DNA of 64,000 nt. It comes from Hyphomicrobiales bacterium. Lineage in GTDB: Bacteria; Pseudomonadota; Alphaproteobacteria; Rhizobiales; Rhizobiaceae. Under the pieces are notes generated by a model. It saw only the letters and a program-made list of their open reading frames with translations, made no database searches and was not told the DNA's origin. The DNA is taken from assembly GCA_900471925.1 (NCBI GenBank), contig UCGV01000002.1:124001-188000 (forward strand), given 5' to 3'. The stretch's first letter is position 1; each line of letters begins with the position of its first letter. Of the stretch, positions 7,431-15,594 are shown piece by piece. The position numbers and the translations under genes were made by a program.

Positions 7431-9092
7431 ATGCCCAAGGCCAATCCACGCCATCCAAACTTTCCGATTCCCGGTGGTCCGGAGCTGCGCGCCAAGGGCT
7501 GGCGGCAGGAAGCACTGCTGCGGCTGCTGGAAAACGTTCTCTCGGTCGGCGAAGATCCTGACAATCTCATCGTCTATGCCGCCCTCGGCAAGGCGGCGCG
7601 CAACTGGGCGGCGCATCGCGGCATCGTCAAGGCGCTGACCGAAATGGATGAGGACCAAACGCTGCTCATCCAGTCCGGCAAGCCGATCGGCCTCGTGAAG
7701 ACCCATGCCAAGGCACCCCTCGTCATCATGGCGAATTGCAACATCGTCGGCCAGTGGGCGAAGGCCGAGGTCTTCTACGAGCTGCAGCGCAAGGGGCTGA
7801 TTTGCTGGGGCGGGCTGACGGCCGGCGCCTGGCAATATATCGGCAGCCAGGGCGTTATCCAGGGTACCTACGAGATCTTCATGCGCATTGCCGAGCGCCG
7901 TTTCGGCGGCGATCTGCATGGCCGTTTCGTGCTGACGGCCGGACTTGGCGGCATGGGTGGCGCGCAGCCGCTGGCCGGGCGCATGGCGGGGGCTGCCATC
8001 CTCTGCGTCGATATCGATCCGGAACGCGCCCGCAAGCGCCAGCAGATCGGCTACCTGCAGGAGATCGCACCCGATCTCGACAGCGCACTGGCGATGATCG
8101 ATGCCGCGGTCAAGGAAAAGCGGGCGCTCTCCGTCGGCCTTGTCGGCAACGCGGCCGAGATCTATCCGGAAATTGCCCGGCGCGACATCGTGCCGGATGT
8201 CGTCACCGACCAGACCTCGGCGCATGACCTCGTCTATGGCTATGTGCCGAAGGGCATGAGCATTGATCAGGTGAAGGGCCTGCGCGACGATGGGCAGGGC
8301 CAATTGATGGCTGCCAGCCGCGCCTCGATCGTCGAGCATGTGACCGCGATGCTGGAATTCCAGAAGCGCGGTGCCGAGGTCTTCGACAACGGCAACCTCA
8401 TCCGCACGCAGGCTCGCGAGGGCGGCGTTGCCAATGCTTTCGACATTCCGATCTTCACCGAAGCCTATCTGCGGCCGCTCTTTGCCCGCGCCATCGGCCC
8501 CTTCCGGTGGATGGCACTTTCGGGCGAGGAGAGCGATATCGCCCGTATCGACGATCTGCTGTTGGAGATGTTCCCCGACAACAAGATCATCACCAACTGG
8601 ATCCGGCTGGCCCGCGAGCATATTCCCTTCGAGGGGCTGCCGGCGCGTATTGCCTGGCTCGGCCATGGCGAGCGCACGGCGCTGGCGCGCCGCGTCAACG
8701 AGCTGGTCGCCAATGGCGAACTCAAGGGGCCGGTCGCCTTCTCGCGCGATCACCTTGATGCCGGGGCCATGGCGCATCCAAACATCATGACGGAGCGCAT
8801 GAAGGATGGATCCGACGCCATCGCCGACTGGCCGCTCATCGATGCGATGATGCTCTGCTCCTCGATGGCCGATCTCGTCGTCGTCCATTCCGGCGGCGGC
8901 GGCTATGCCGGTTACATGACGAGCTGCGGCGTTACCGTGGTTGCCGACGGCTCCGAGGCCGCCGACGAACGCCTCGACCATGCGCTGACCAACGATACGG
9001 CGCTTGGCGTGATGCGTTATGCCGATGCCGGTTATGACGAGGCGCTGGACGAGGTGGCGAAGAAAAACGTGCCTTATATTCGGCTTGGCTGA
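7431..9092 (+). CDS. Urocanase-family hydratase, divergent; candidate (S-methyl-)thiourocanate hydratase
   Basis: A 553-residue NAD-dependent urocanase-family protein of normal length. Conserved family blocks are TAGLGGMGGAQP (169-180, NAD-binding loop), DQTSAHDLVYGY (260-271), RPLFARAIGPFRWMALSG (348-365), LPARIAWLG and FSRDHLDAG. Several diagnostic sites differ from HutU as I recall it: GNNIRQ reads GNLIRT, the reactive Cys in LFCRG is Ala (LFARA, 350-354), and the HHGGGVGMGYSQHSG block reads HSGGGGYAGYMTSCG (486-500). These changes suggest an imidazole substrate other than urocanate. No hutI, hutG or hutC is nearby. The start is ATG after GAGGAACTTGAG. It probably hydrates the product of the MIO-less lyase. 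Confidence 0.82.
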   Translation: MPKANPRHPNFPIPGGPELRAKGWRQEALLRLLENVLSVGEDPDNLIVYAALGKAARNWAAHRGIVKALTEMDEDQTLLIQSGKPIGLVKTHAKAPLVIMANCNIVGQWAKAEVFYELQRKGLICWGGLTAGAWQYIGSQGVIQGTYEIFMRIAERRFGGDLHGRFVLTAGLGGMGGAQPLAGRMAGAAILCVDIDPERARKRQQIGYLQEIAPDLDSALAMIDAAVKEKRALSVGLVGNAAEIYPEIARRDIVPDVVTDQTSAHDLVYGYVPKGMSIDQVKGLRDDGQGQLMAASRASIVEHVTAMLEFQKRGAEVFDNGNLIRTQAREGGVANAFDIPIFTEAYLRPLFARAIGPFRWMALSGEESDIARIDDLLLEMFPDNKIITNWIRLAREHIPFEGLPARIAWLGHGERTALARRVNELVANGELKGPVAFSRDHLDAGAMAHPNIMTERMKDGSDAIADWPLIDAMMLCSSMADLVVVHSGGGGYAGYMTSCGVTVVADGSEAADERLDHALTNDTALGVMRYADAGYDEALDEVAKKNVPYIRLG

Positions 9093-9101
9093 CGTCTGTT
9101 G

Positions 9102-9503
9102 TCAGAGAATCTGCTTTTCCGCGGGCTCGGCATCGTAGCGATCATGCAGGCCATCGAAATAGGCGATTGGGGCAGCGGCAAGCTCTTCGGTGCTGGCATC
9201 GTCAAGACAACTGACGGCGATCGCGACGAAGGGGCCGATCGCCTCGTTGTCGTTGCGCGCAAAAGAGGCCACACCGCAATTCTCGCAGAAGAGATGATGG
9301 ATTGAGCCGGACGCGAACTGGTATCCCCGCAGCCTGTCCCTGCCTGATAGAAGCCGGAAATCATCGGGTTGCACGACCGCCAGCCAGCTGCGTTTCTTCC
9401 GGCAAACAGAACAATTACACTTGAAGGTACCGGCCGAAAGATCGAGCCCGGCCTCATAGGCGACGGCGCCGCAATGGCAGCTTCCATGATAGGTCTTCTT
9501 CAC
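9102..9503 (-). CDS. GFA-family zinc protein (Mss4-like fold)
   Basis: A 133-residue protein of the family named after glutathione-dependent formaldehyde-activating enzyme. The zinc ligands are visible as Cys9/Cys11 (SCHCG), Cys29/Cys31/Cys34 (CNCSVC) and Cys73/Cys76 (FCENCG). Most such paralogs are not proven formaldehyde enzymes, so the function is open. The start is GTG with GGAGGAG 6 bases upstream. It converges with the urocanase-like gene, leaving only 9 bases between the stops. A 20-bp inverted repeat just upstream (9522-9541) suggests repressor control. Confidence 0.85.
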   Translation of the reverse strand: MKKTYHGSCHCGAVAYEAGLDLSAGTFKCNCSVCRKKRSWLAVVQPDDFRLLSGRDRLRGYQFASGSIHHLFCENCGVASFARNDNEAIGPFVAIAVSCLDDASTEELAAAPIAYFDGLHDRYDAEPAEKQIL

Positions 9504-9521
9504 AATGCTCCTCCGACTCTT

Positions 9522-9541
9522 ATTTAACCTTCAAGTTAAAT
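9522..9541. promoter_or_regulatory. Inverted repeat upstream of the GFA gene, probable operator
   Basis: ATTTAAC, six bases, GTTAAAT: a perfect 7-6-7 inverted repeat in an AT-rich patch of a GC-rich genome. It lies about 20 bases upstream of the GTG start of the minus-strand GFA gene, just before its ribosome site, where a dimeric repressor would block transcription. It also lies behind the 3' end of the MFS gene, so an effect there is less likely. No adjacent regulator gene explains it. Confidence 0.45.
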
Positions 9542-9561
9542 TATCTGTTACGAGCCGGAAG

Positions 9562-10818
9562 TCAAGGGAGCCGATGGGCGAGCCGGCGCGCGGACAGCGC
9601 GGAGAGAAAAGCGAGCGCCATCATGACCAGCGTGAAGATCACGATTGCCGACCATCCTTCCATCGCCCAGAACCAGCCGCCGGCCGAGCCCATGACGCTG
9701 GAACCGATGTAATAGGCGAGCATGTAAAGCGAGGAAGCGTGGCCCTTGGTGCCGGCTGCAAGTTTGCCGACGAGGCCGCTTGCCACAGAATGGGTCATAA
9801 AGAAGCCGCTGGTCAGCACGATGATGCCGAGGATGATGAGCGGCAGAGCGGCCGAAAGCGTCAGCGCACAGCCCGCGGCGGTAATCGCAATGCCGGTCAG
9901 GAGCATGGTGAAGTGGCCGAAGCGATCGCCGAGAATGCCGCCGACCGAGGAAGCGCCGATGCCGAAGAGGTAGACGGTGAAGATCAGGCCGAGTTCGGTC
10001 TGGTTCAGTTCGAATGGAGGCGCCACGAGGCGGAAGCCGGCATAGTTATAGATCGTCACGAAGGAGCCCATCGCGAAGAAGGCGATGGCGAAGATGAAGG
10101 GCAGCGCCGGATTACGCAGATGCCCGAGCCAGGCTTTCAGATGAAATTGCGGATCTAAGCCGGCGCGGCGCGTGAAATTGCGTGACGGCGGCAGCAGCGC
10201 TATGAAGCCGATCGCGGCGGCAAGGCCGATGGCGCCGATCAGGAACAGGGCCGGCCGCCAGGAGAGATATTCGGCGAAGATGCCGGTCAGCACGCGCCCA
10301 GACATGCCGCCGAAGGCCGTGCCGCCGACATAGAGGCCCATGGTGGCGCCAAGGCCGCGTGGATCAATTTCTTCCGCGAGATAGGCCATGGCGACGGCCG
10401 GAACGCCGCCGAGAACGAAGCCCTGCAGCGCTCGGATGACCAGCATCAGATGCCAGTTCGGTGCAAACGCGGTGGCAATCGTCAGCACTGCGGCACCGAT
10501 TAGCGAGATCGACATGAGGCTGCGACGGCCGAGCCCTTCCGAGACGGCGGCGGCACAGACGATCGCGATAGCCAGAAAGCCGGTGGAGAGCGACAATGCC
10601 AGCGAGCTTTCGGCCGGGCTGACTGCAAATTCCTGCGCAAAGATCGGCAGCAGCGGCTGCACGCAATAGAGCAGCGAGAAGGTCGCGAATCCCGAGAGGA
10701 AGAGCGCAAGGCTCGCGCGGCGATAGGCGCCGCTGCCGCGCGTCAGGTATTTTTTGGGTTGCGCCGTGTCGGTCGCTGGCAGACCGGCGACGTCTTGGAT
10801 TGCAGTATCGGACATCAT
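9562..10818 (-). CDS. MFS transporter, YnfM/arabinose-efflux-like
   Basis: A 418-residue major facilitator protein with about 12 hydrophobic segments, an Ala/Asp-rich cytoplasmic N-terminus, and a sequence of the YnfM type (LYCVQPLLPIFAQEF after the first helix; SEGLGRRSLM in the 2-3 loop; YVGGTAFGGMSGRV). Probably a proton-driven efflux carrier in the inner membrane; substrate unknown. TTG-ATG-ATG codons are available; I took the first ATG, which has AGGAAGGAA just upstream. It is divergent from a LysR gene, 89 bases apart, so that regulator probably controls it. Confidence 0.85.
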   Translation of the reverse strand: MMSDTAIQDVAGLPATDTAQPKKYLTRGSGAYRRASLALFLSGFATFSLLYCVQPLLPIFAQEFAVSPAESSLALSLSTGFLAIAIVCAAAVSEGLGRRSLMSISLIGAAVLTIATAFAPNWHLMLVIRALQGFVLGGVPAVAMAYLAEEIDPRGLGATMGLYVGGTAFGGMSGRVLTGIFAEYLSWRPALFLIGAIGLAAAIGFIALLPPSRNFTRRAGLDPQFHLKAWLGHLRNPALPFIFAIAFFAMGSFVTIYNYAGFRLVAPPFELNQTELGLIFTVYLFGIGASSVGGILGDRFGHFTMLLTGIAITAAGCALTLSAALPLIILGIIVLTSGFFMTHSVASGLVGKLAAGTKGHASSLYMLAYYIGSSVMGSAGGWFWAMEGWSAIVIFTLVMMALAFLSALSARRLAHRLP

Positions 10819-10907
10819 CAATTCCTTCCTGCCCTCCGATCTAGTCAGGACGCCTCCATTTGTCCAATATATGAGACTGGCGATCTTGATAGGTTTTGGA
10901 GATAGCG

Positions 10908-11783
10908 ATGGAACTGCGGCATCTTCGATATTTCCTGGCGGTGGCTGAGGAAGGTAATTTCACGCGAGCGGCCGCACGCCTCAGCATCGGCCAGCCGCCG
11001 CTCAGCCAGCAGATCCGCGATCTCGAAACCGAAATCGGCGCCATGCTCTTTCATCGTGTGCCGCACGGGGCGGAGCTGACGGCAGCCGGTACGGCCTTCC
11101 TGCCGGAGGCGAAAGCCTCGCTTGCCGCCGCTGAAAAGGCGCGGCTTGCCGCGCAGAGCGCCAATCGCGGGGAAACCGGGCGGCTATCCCTGGGATTCAC
11201 CGCTTCCTCCGCCTTCAACCCGATCGTCAGCACAACGATCCGTCGCTTTCAGGCCCGATGGCCGGATGTACAACTGTCATTGACCGAGATGAATACGCTT
11301 GGGCTAATGCAGAAGCTGGAACGTGGCGAACTGGATGCTACCTTCTTCCGGCCCGGCCCTGGCGATCCTGATGGCGTGAGGCTGAAACGCCTGCCCGATG
11401 AACCGATGGTCGTCGCCCTGCCGGCAAGTCATGCGCTGGCAAAACAGAAGACTTTGCCGCTCGCCCTTTTGGCGAAGGAGCCTTTCATTCTCTTTCCGCG
11501 TCTGGTCGGGCTCAGCCTCTATGACGATGTAGTGCGCGCCTGCCGCGAAGCGGGTTTTGAACTGACGGTGGCGCAGGAAGCGCCGCAGATCTCCTCGGTC
11601 GTCAACCTGGTTGCCGCCGATCTCGGTGTCTCGATCGTGCCGGCCTCGATCTCGCAGATCAAACTTGCTGGCGTCGCCTACCGGCCGATCGAGGGACCGC
11701 CCGCCGTGGCGCGGCTGGCGCTTGCGGTGCTGCGCAGCCAGCGTTCGCCTGTCACCGAAAACCTGATGAGCCTATTGAACTAG
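10908..11783 (+). CDS. LysR-family transcriptional regulator
   Basis: A 291-residue LTTR: N-terminal winged helix (MELRHLRYFLAVAEEGNFTRAAARLSIGQPPLSQQI) followed by a periplasmic-binding-protein-like effector domain (residues about 90-290). The ATG at 10908 is chosen over an in-frame TTG 12 bases upstream because it has the GGAG of TTTTGGAGATAGCG in front of it and gives the canonical MELRHLRYF start. Divergent from the MFS exporter gene, the classic LTTR arrangement; the 89-bp intergenic region would hold both promoters and the binding site. The inducer is unknown. Confidence 0.9.
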   Translation: MELRHLRYFLAVAEEGNFTRAAARLSIGQPPLSQQIRDLETEIGAMLFHRVPHGAELTAAGTAFLPEAKASLAAAEKARLAAQSANRGETGRLSLGFTASSAFNPIVSTTIRRFQARWPDVQLSLTEMNTLGLMQKLERGELDATFFRPGPGDPDGVRLKRLPDEPMVVALPASHALAKQKTLPLALLAKEPFILFPRLVGLSLYDDVVRACREAGFELTVAQEAPQISSVVNLVAADLGVSIVPASISQIKLAGVAYRPIEGPPAVARLALAVLRSQRSPVTENLMSLLN

Positions 11784-12685
11784 ATCGCTGGATCCCAATA
11801 GGGCGGGTCGCCGAAAGTCTTTTTCAGATGATCGGCGATGGCGCGCAGCTTGGCGGAGGGATTTCGGCCTTCGGGATGGGCCATATAGATGAATTCCGGC
11901 TCCGGCTTGGCCCCGACATCAATCTCTATCAGACGGCCATCGCGAACAGAGGGAGCGGCAATGAAGGCCGGTAGAAGTGCGATGCCCAGCCCTTCGATCG
12001 CTGCATCATGCAGCATGTCACCATTGTTGATGCCGAGGCCGAGCATGGCGCGGATGACCACGATGCCCTCCTCCGTCTGGAAGCGCCAGTCGGCGGCACC
12101 GCGGTTGGTATAGAAGACACCGCGATGACCGTTGAGATCGGACAATGACGTCGGCCTGCCGTGACGCTCGACATAGTCAGGCGAGGCGACCAGCAGCCGG
12201 CGGCTGCGGGCGAGCGTCCAGGCAACCAGCCGTGAATCGGCGATGGCGCCGTGGCGGACAATGGCATCATAACCATCCGAAGCGGGATCGACGCGCCTGT
12301 CATCCATATCGAGCGTCAGCGCGATCTGCGGATGTTCCTTCAGGAACGGGTAGAGGGCTGGGCCGAGATGCAGGCGGCCGAAGGTGACTGGGGCGGCGAT
12401 GCGCAGCGGGCCCGACAGCGTGCCGCGGCGCTCGGCCATATCGGCAGCAGCCTCTTCCATCTCGCGGACGATGCGCCCGGCGCGCTCCAGAAAAGCCGCC
12501 CCATCTTCCGTAACCGTGAGCTTACGTGTAGTGCGGTGGACGAGCATCGCGCCCAGCGTCTTTTCGAGTTCCGCCAGCCTTTCGCTGACGACGGATTTCG
12601 ACAGGCGCAGCCGTCGTGCGGCTTCGCTGACCGATCCTGCCTCCACCACGGCGACAAAAGCCGCGATCCCTTCAATTTTCATCAT
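11780..12685 (-). CDS. LysR-family transcriptional regulator
   Basis: A 301-residue LTTR of the DsdC/AaeR-like group: helix-turn-helix MKIEGIAAFVAVVEAGSVSEAARRL at the N-terminus, LTVTEDGAAFLERA linker region, and an effector domain to the end. Two adjacent ATG codons start it; AGGCG lies just upstream. Its 3' end overlaps the convergent LysR gene by 4 bases. It is divergent from the SDR gene at 12829 with 143 bases between, so it likely controls the two tandem SDR genes. Confidence 0.9.
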   Translation of the reverse strand: MMKIEGIAAFVAVVEAGSVSEAARRLRLSKSVVSERLAELEKTLGAMLVHRTTRKLTVTEDGAAFLERAGRIVREMEEAAADMAERRGTLSGPLRIAAPVTFGRLHLGPALYPFLKEHPQIALTLDMDDRRVDPASDGYDAIVRHGAIADSRLVAWTLARSRRLLVASPDYVERHGRPTSLSDLNGHRGVFYTNRGAADWRFQTEEGIVVIRAMLGLGINNGDMLHDAAIEGLGIALLPAFIAAPSVRDGRLIEIDVGAKPEPEFIYMAHPEGRNPSAKLRAIADHLKKTFGDPPYWDPAI

Positions 12686-12828
12686 CGCCTAAGCTTCATC
12701 ATCGTTCGGCATTCCCGAATTCGAACTCCGCAATCAGGACACTAATCCGAACGGAAAAACAATGCCATCTTCCATTCATCGAAACGGGGCGGCGCGGCCG
12801 ACCCAACCCAAATTGAGGAGATAAGACA

Positions 12829-13593
12829 ATGAACCGCCTGTCCAATAAAGTCGCAATCGTCACCGGCGCAAGCTCGGGTATCGGTCGCGTCACCGCCAAG
12901 CTTTTTGCTGCCGAAGGTGCCAAGGTCGTCGTCGGCGCTCGCCGCCAGGCCGAGCTTGAAAGCCTCGTTGCCGAAATCAAGGCTGCCGGTGGTGATGCCG
13001 TCGCCGTTGCCGGCGATGTCCGCTCGGAAGACTATCACAAGGCACTCGTCGCAGCCGCCGTTCAAAACTACGGCAAGCTCGATATCGCGTTCAACAATGC
13101 CGGCACGCTCGGCGAAGCCGGCCCGAGCACTGGTGTTTCGGAAGCGGGTTTCAGCGATGCGCTGGCGATCAACCTGACGGCTTCCTTCCTTGCCGCCAAG
13201 CACCAGATCGCTGAAATGGTCAAACACGGTGGCGGCTCTGTCGTCTTCACCTCGACCTTCGTCGGCTACAGCTTCGCCTTCCCGGGTGTTGCCGCCTATG
13301 CCGCCAGCAAGTCCGGCCTTATCGGCCTAACGCAGGCGCTCGCCGCCGAATACGGCCCGCAGAATGTCCGCGTCAACGCGATCTTGCCTGGAGCTGTCGA
13401 TACGGACATGTATCGCGAAATGAACGATACGTCGGACAAGCAGGCCTTCATCACCAACCTGCATGCGCTGAAGCGCGTTGCAGCACCGGAAGAGCTCGCC
13501 CGCTCCGTGCTCTATCTTGCATCCGACGATGCAAGCTTCGTCACCGGCACGGCGACGCTGGTCGATGGCGGCGCCTCGATCACCCGCACTTGA
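12829..13593 (+). CDS. SDR-family oxidoreductase
   Basis: A 254-residue classical short-chain dehydrogenase/reductase. NAD(P)-binding TGASSGIG at 12-19, NNAG in the centre, catalytic YAASK, and the C-terminal VTGTATLVDGGAS end. The Ala-Arg-Arg after the second strand (VVVGARRQAEL) favours NADPH. ATG with a strong GAGGAGATAAGACA ribosome site. First of two tandem SDR genes, divergent from a LysR gene. Substrate unknown. Confidence 0.9.
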   Translation: MNRLSNKVAIVTGASSGIGRVTAKLFAAEGAKVVVGARRQAELESLVAEIKAAGGDAVAVAGDVRSEDYHKALVAAAVQNYGKLDIAFNNAGTLGEAGPSTGVSEAGFSDALAINLTASFLAAKHQIAEMVKHGGGSVVFTSTFVGYSFAFPGVAAYAASKSGLIGLTQALAAEYGPQNVRVNAILPGAVDTDMYREMNDTSDKQAFITNLHALKRVAAPEELARSVLYLASDDASFVTGTATLVDGGASITRT

Positions 13594-13666
13594 TGGCTAC
13601 GGCGCGACCATCGCGCCGGCTTCCTCCACTTTCGCTCACTATCCAGTTATTCAGAGGAACAAACCC

Positions 13667-14416
13667 ATGACCCGTCTCGCAAACAAGACAGCCCTGATTA
13701 CCGGTGGCACCAGCGGCATCGGCCTTGAAACCGCCCGCCAGTTCATCGCCGAGGGTGCCCGCGTCGCCATTACCGGCAGCAGCGCAAAAAGTGTCGAAGC
13801 TGCCCGCGCCGAGTTCGGCGACAAGGTTCTGGTCATCCAGGCCGATGCCGGCAATGTCGCCGGTCAGGCTGCTCTCGCGGAAACGGTGAAGAACGCTTTC
13901 GGCACGCTCGATATCCTGTTCGTCAATGCCGGTATTGCTGAATTCGGCCCGGTCGAGAGCTGGAGCGAAGCCGCTTTCGACAAGTCCTTCGCGACCAACG
14001 TCAAAGGTCCCTACTTCCTGATCCAGGCATTGCTGCCGATCTTCTCGAAGAAGGCCTCGATCGTGCTCAATACTTCGATCAACGCCCATATCGGCATGCC
14101 GAATTCGAGCGTCTATTCGCTGACGAAGGGCGCATTGCTGACGCTTGCCAAGACGCTGTCAGGCGAATTGATCGGCCGCGGCATCCGCGTCAACGCCGTC
14201 AGCCCCGGTCCGATCGCGACGCCGCTCTACGGCAAGCTCGGCATGTCGGAAGCCGATTCCAAGGCGATGGCGTCCCAGATCCAGTCTCAAATCCCTGTCG
14301 GCCGCTTCGGCGACGCCAGCGAAGTTGCCAAGACCATCGTCTTTTTCGCCTCGGATGAGGCTGCCTATATCGTCGGCAGCGAACTCATTATCGACGGCGG
14401 CATGAGCAACCTCTGA
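13667..14416 (+). CDS. SDR-family oxidoreductase
   Basis: A 249-residue classical SDR: TGGTSGIG at 12-19, VNAG, catalytic YSLTK, and the IVGSELIIDGGMSNL C-terminus. The open frame extends about 190 bases upstream into the previous gene, but the ATG at 13667 with CAGAGGAAC in front gives the standard MTRLANKTALITGG start. It lies 73 bases after the first SDR gene and probably shares its transcript, which ends at the hairpin at 14446-14477. Confidence 0.9.
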   Translation: MTRLANKTALITGGTSGIGLETARQFIAEGARVAITGSSAKSVEAARAEFGDKVLVIQADAGNVAGQAALAETVKNAFGTLDILFVNAGIAEFGPVESWSEAAFDKSFATNVKGPYFLIQALLPIFSKKASIVLNTSINAHIGMPNSSVYSLTKGALLTLAKTLSGELIGRGIRVNAVSPGPIATPLYGKLGMSEADSKAMASQIQSQIPVGRFGDASEVAKTIVFFASDEAAYIVGSELIIDGGMSNL

Positions 14417-14445
14417 GATTTCTCCTGCAAATCAGAGGTATCAAG

Positions 14446-14477
14446 CAAAGGCCGCGGTTCTCCCACCGCGGCCTTTG
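14446..14477. terminator. Bidirectional rho-independent-like terminator
   Basis: A perfect 13-bp stem (CAAAGGCCGCGGT / ACCGCGGCCTTTG) with a 6-base loop, sited between the convergent SDR and NmrA-like genes. Runs of A and T inside the stem ends allow it to work in both directions. Confidence 0.8.
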
Positions 14478-14480
14478 TCT

Positions 14481-15344
14481 TCATGCGCCGCTAACGAGAC
14501 GGCGGATCGCCGTTTCGATCGTCGTCGTGCCTTTCAGCGACTTTTCACGGCCGGACTCGAAGTCGATCCAGCCCTCGTTGAAACCATCGAGCATGCGTAT
14601 CCGAGGTTCCGGGTTCTTCATGCCCTGGGTACGGAACAGCTCTTCCCAGCTATCCCGCGGCACGAGTTGTGCCGCCACCGGCTTCCCGAGGGCCTTGGCG
14701 AAAGCAGCCGCGATCATGGCGGGGCTGACGCGCTCCTCCGCTTCGAGTTCGGCGAGACGGACACCTTGCCAATCCTCGCGCAACATCCTCGCCCCGAGCG
14801 CGCCGATATCATCGACGGCGACCATCGGCACGACGCGATCAAGCGGCTGCAGGAAGCTCGGGATAGCGCCGCTCTCACGGGCTGGCGCCACATCCCAGGC
14901 GGCATTTTCCATGAACCAGGCGGCCCGCAGGAAGGCGACTGGGATGGAAAGCGTCGAAAGCTCCTTCTCGACGATGCCGAGCTGGCTCAGAAGGTTGGGC
15001 TGGGCTGCCTGCGCGCCGACGGTGGACAGGCAGACCAGTTTACCGGGCTTTGCCGCTTCTAGCGCGGTCTTCAGCGTCGCCAGCATGGTTCTCACCTCCG
15101 GGAAACCAGGCGTCGGATCGAAGAGTGGCGGGATGACGAGGAAGACGGCTTCCGCATCCTCGAAGGCAAAGGTCAGCGATGCGGCGTCGTTGATGTCAGC
15201 GACGGCCAATTCGCAGCCACGCGCCTTCCAGCCGGCGGCCTTTTCGGGGTTTCTGACGACAGCGCGAACCTCGGCGCCATCCTTCAGCAGATGATCGGCC
15301 ACGGCGGCGCCGACCTGGCCTGTCATTCCGGTTACAGCAAACAT
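14481..15344 (-). CDS. NmrA/azoreductase-like NAD(P)-binding protein
   Basis: A 287-residue atypical SDR of the NmrA/NAD(P)H:quinone-reductase-like group. The N-terminal Rossmann motif is FAVTGMTGQVGAAVADHL; AVVRNPEKA follows the second strand; there is no YxxxK catalytic pair. The start is ATG with AAGGAG 8 bases upstream. Likely a cytosolic redox sensor or reductase; no substrate can be inferred. It converges with the SDR gene across the terminator at 14446-14477. Confidence 0.82.
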   Translation of the reverse strand: MFAVTGMTGQVGAAVADHLLKDGAEVRAVVRNPEKAAGWKARGCELAVADINDAASLTFAFEDAEAVFLVIPPLFDPTPGFPEVRTMLATLKTALEAAKPGKLVCLSTVGAQAAQPNLLSQLGIVEKELSTLSIPVAFLRAAWFMENAAWDVAPARESGAIPSFLQPLDRVVPMVAVDDIGALGARMLREDWQGVRLAELEAEERVSPAMIAAAFAKALGKPVAAQLVPRDSWEELFRTQGMKNPEPRIRMLDGFNEGWIDFESGREKSLKGTTTIETAIRRLVSGA

Positions 15345-15594
15345 GGGGCAACTCCTTCATTGGGTTGGCCGGATTATGCAGCCGCATGATCTTTGACTGA
15401 AGTGCGCTTCTGTCACATGATTGATGATTTAAATGCAGCAATTGATGGACAGTTTGCCAAAGCCGTCCTCGCCATGTCGCTGGCGGGCCCTTGTTTCGCC
15501 GCGCGATAGGGCATATCGGGCTGGGAATAGTCTTCCGTGACCGCTCCTCATCCTGTTCTCGCCGGAGCCCGGTCCCCTCTCTTCGGAGTTTAAC

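Noticed and set aside
7356..8981. 541-codon open frame on the minus strand
   Set aside because: It lies wholly antisense to the urocanase-like gene; it is a product of high GC third positions and lacks domain signatures.
1659..9092. Ordinary histidine-utilisation (hut) cluster
   Set aside because: The HAL-like protein lacks the MIO tripeptide, the urocanase has substituted active-site blocks, and no hutI, hutG, hutF or hutC is present.
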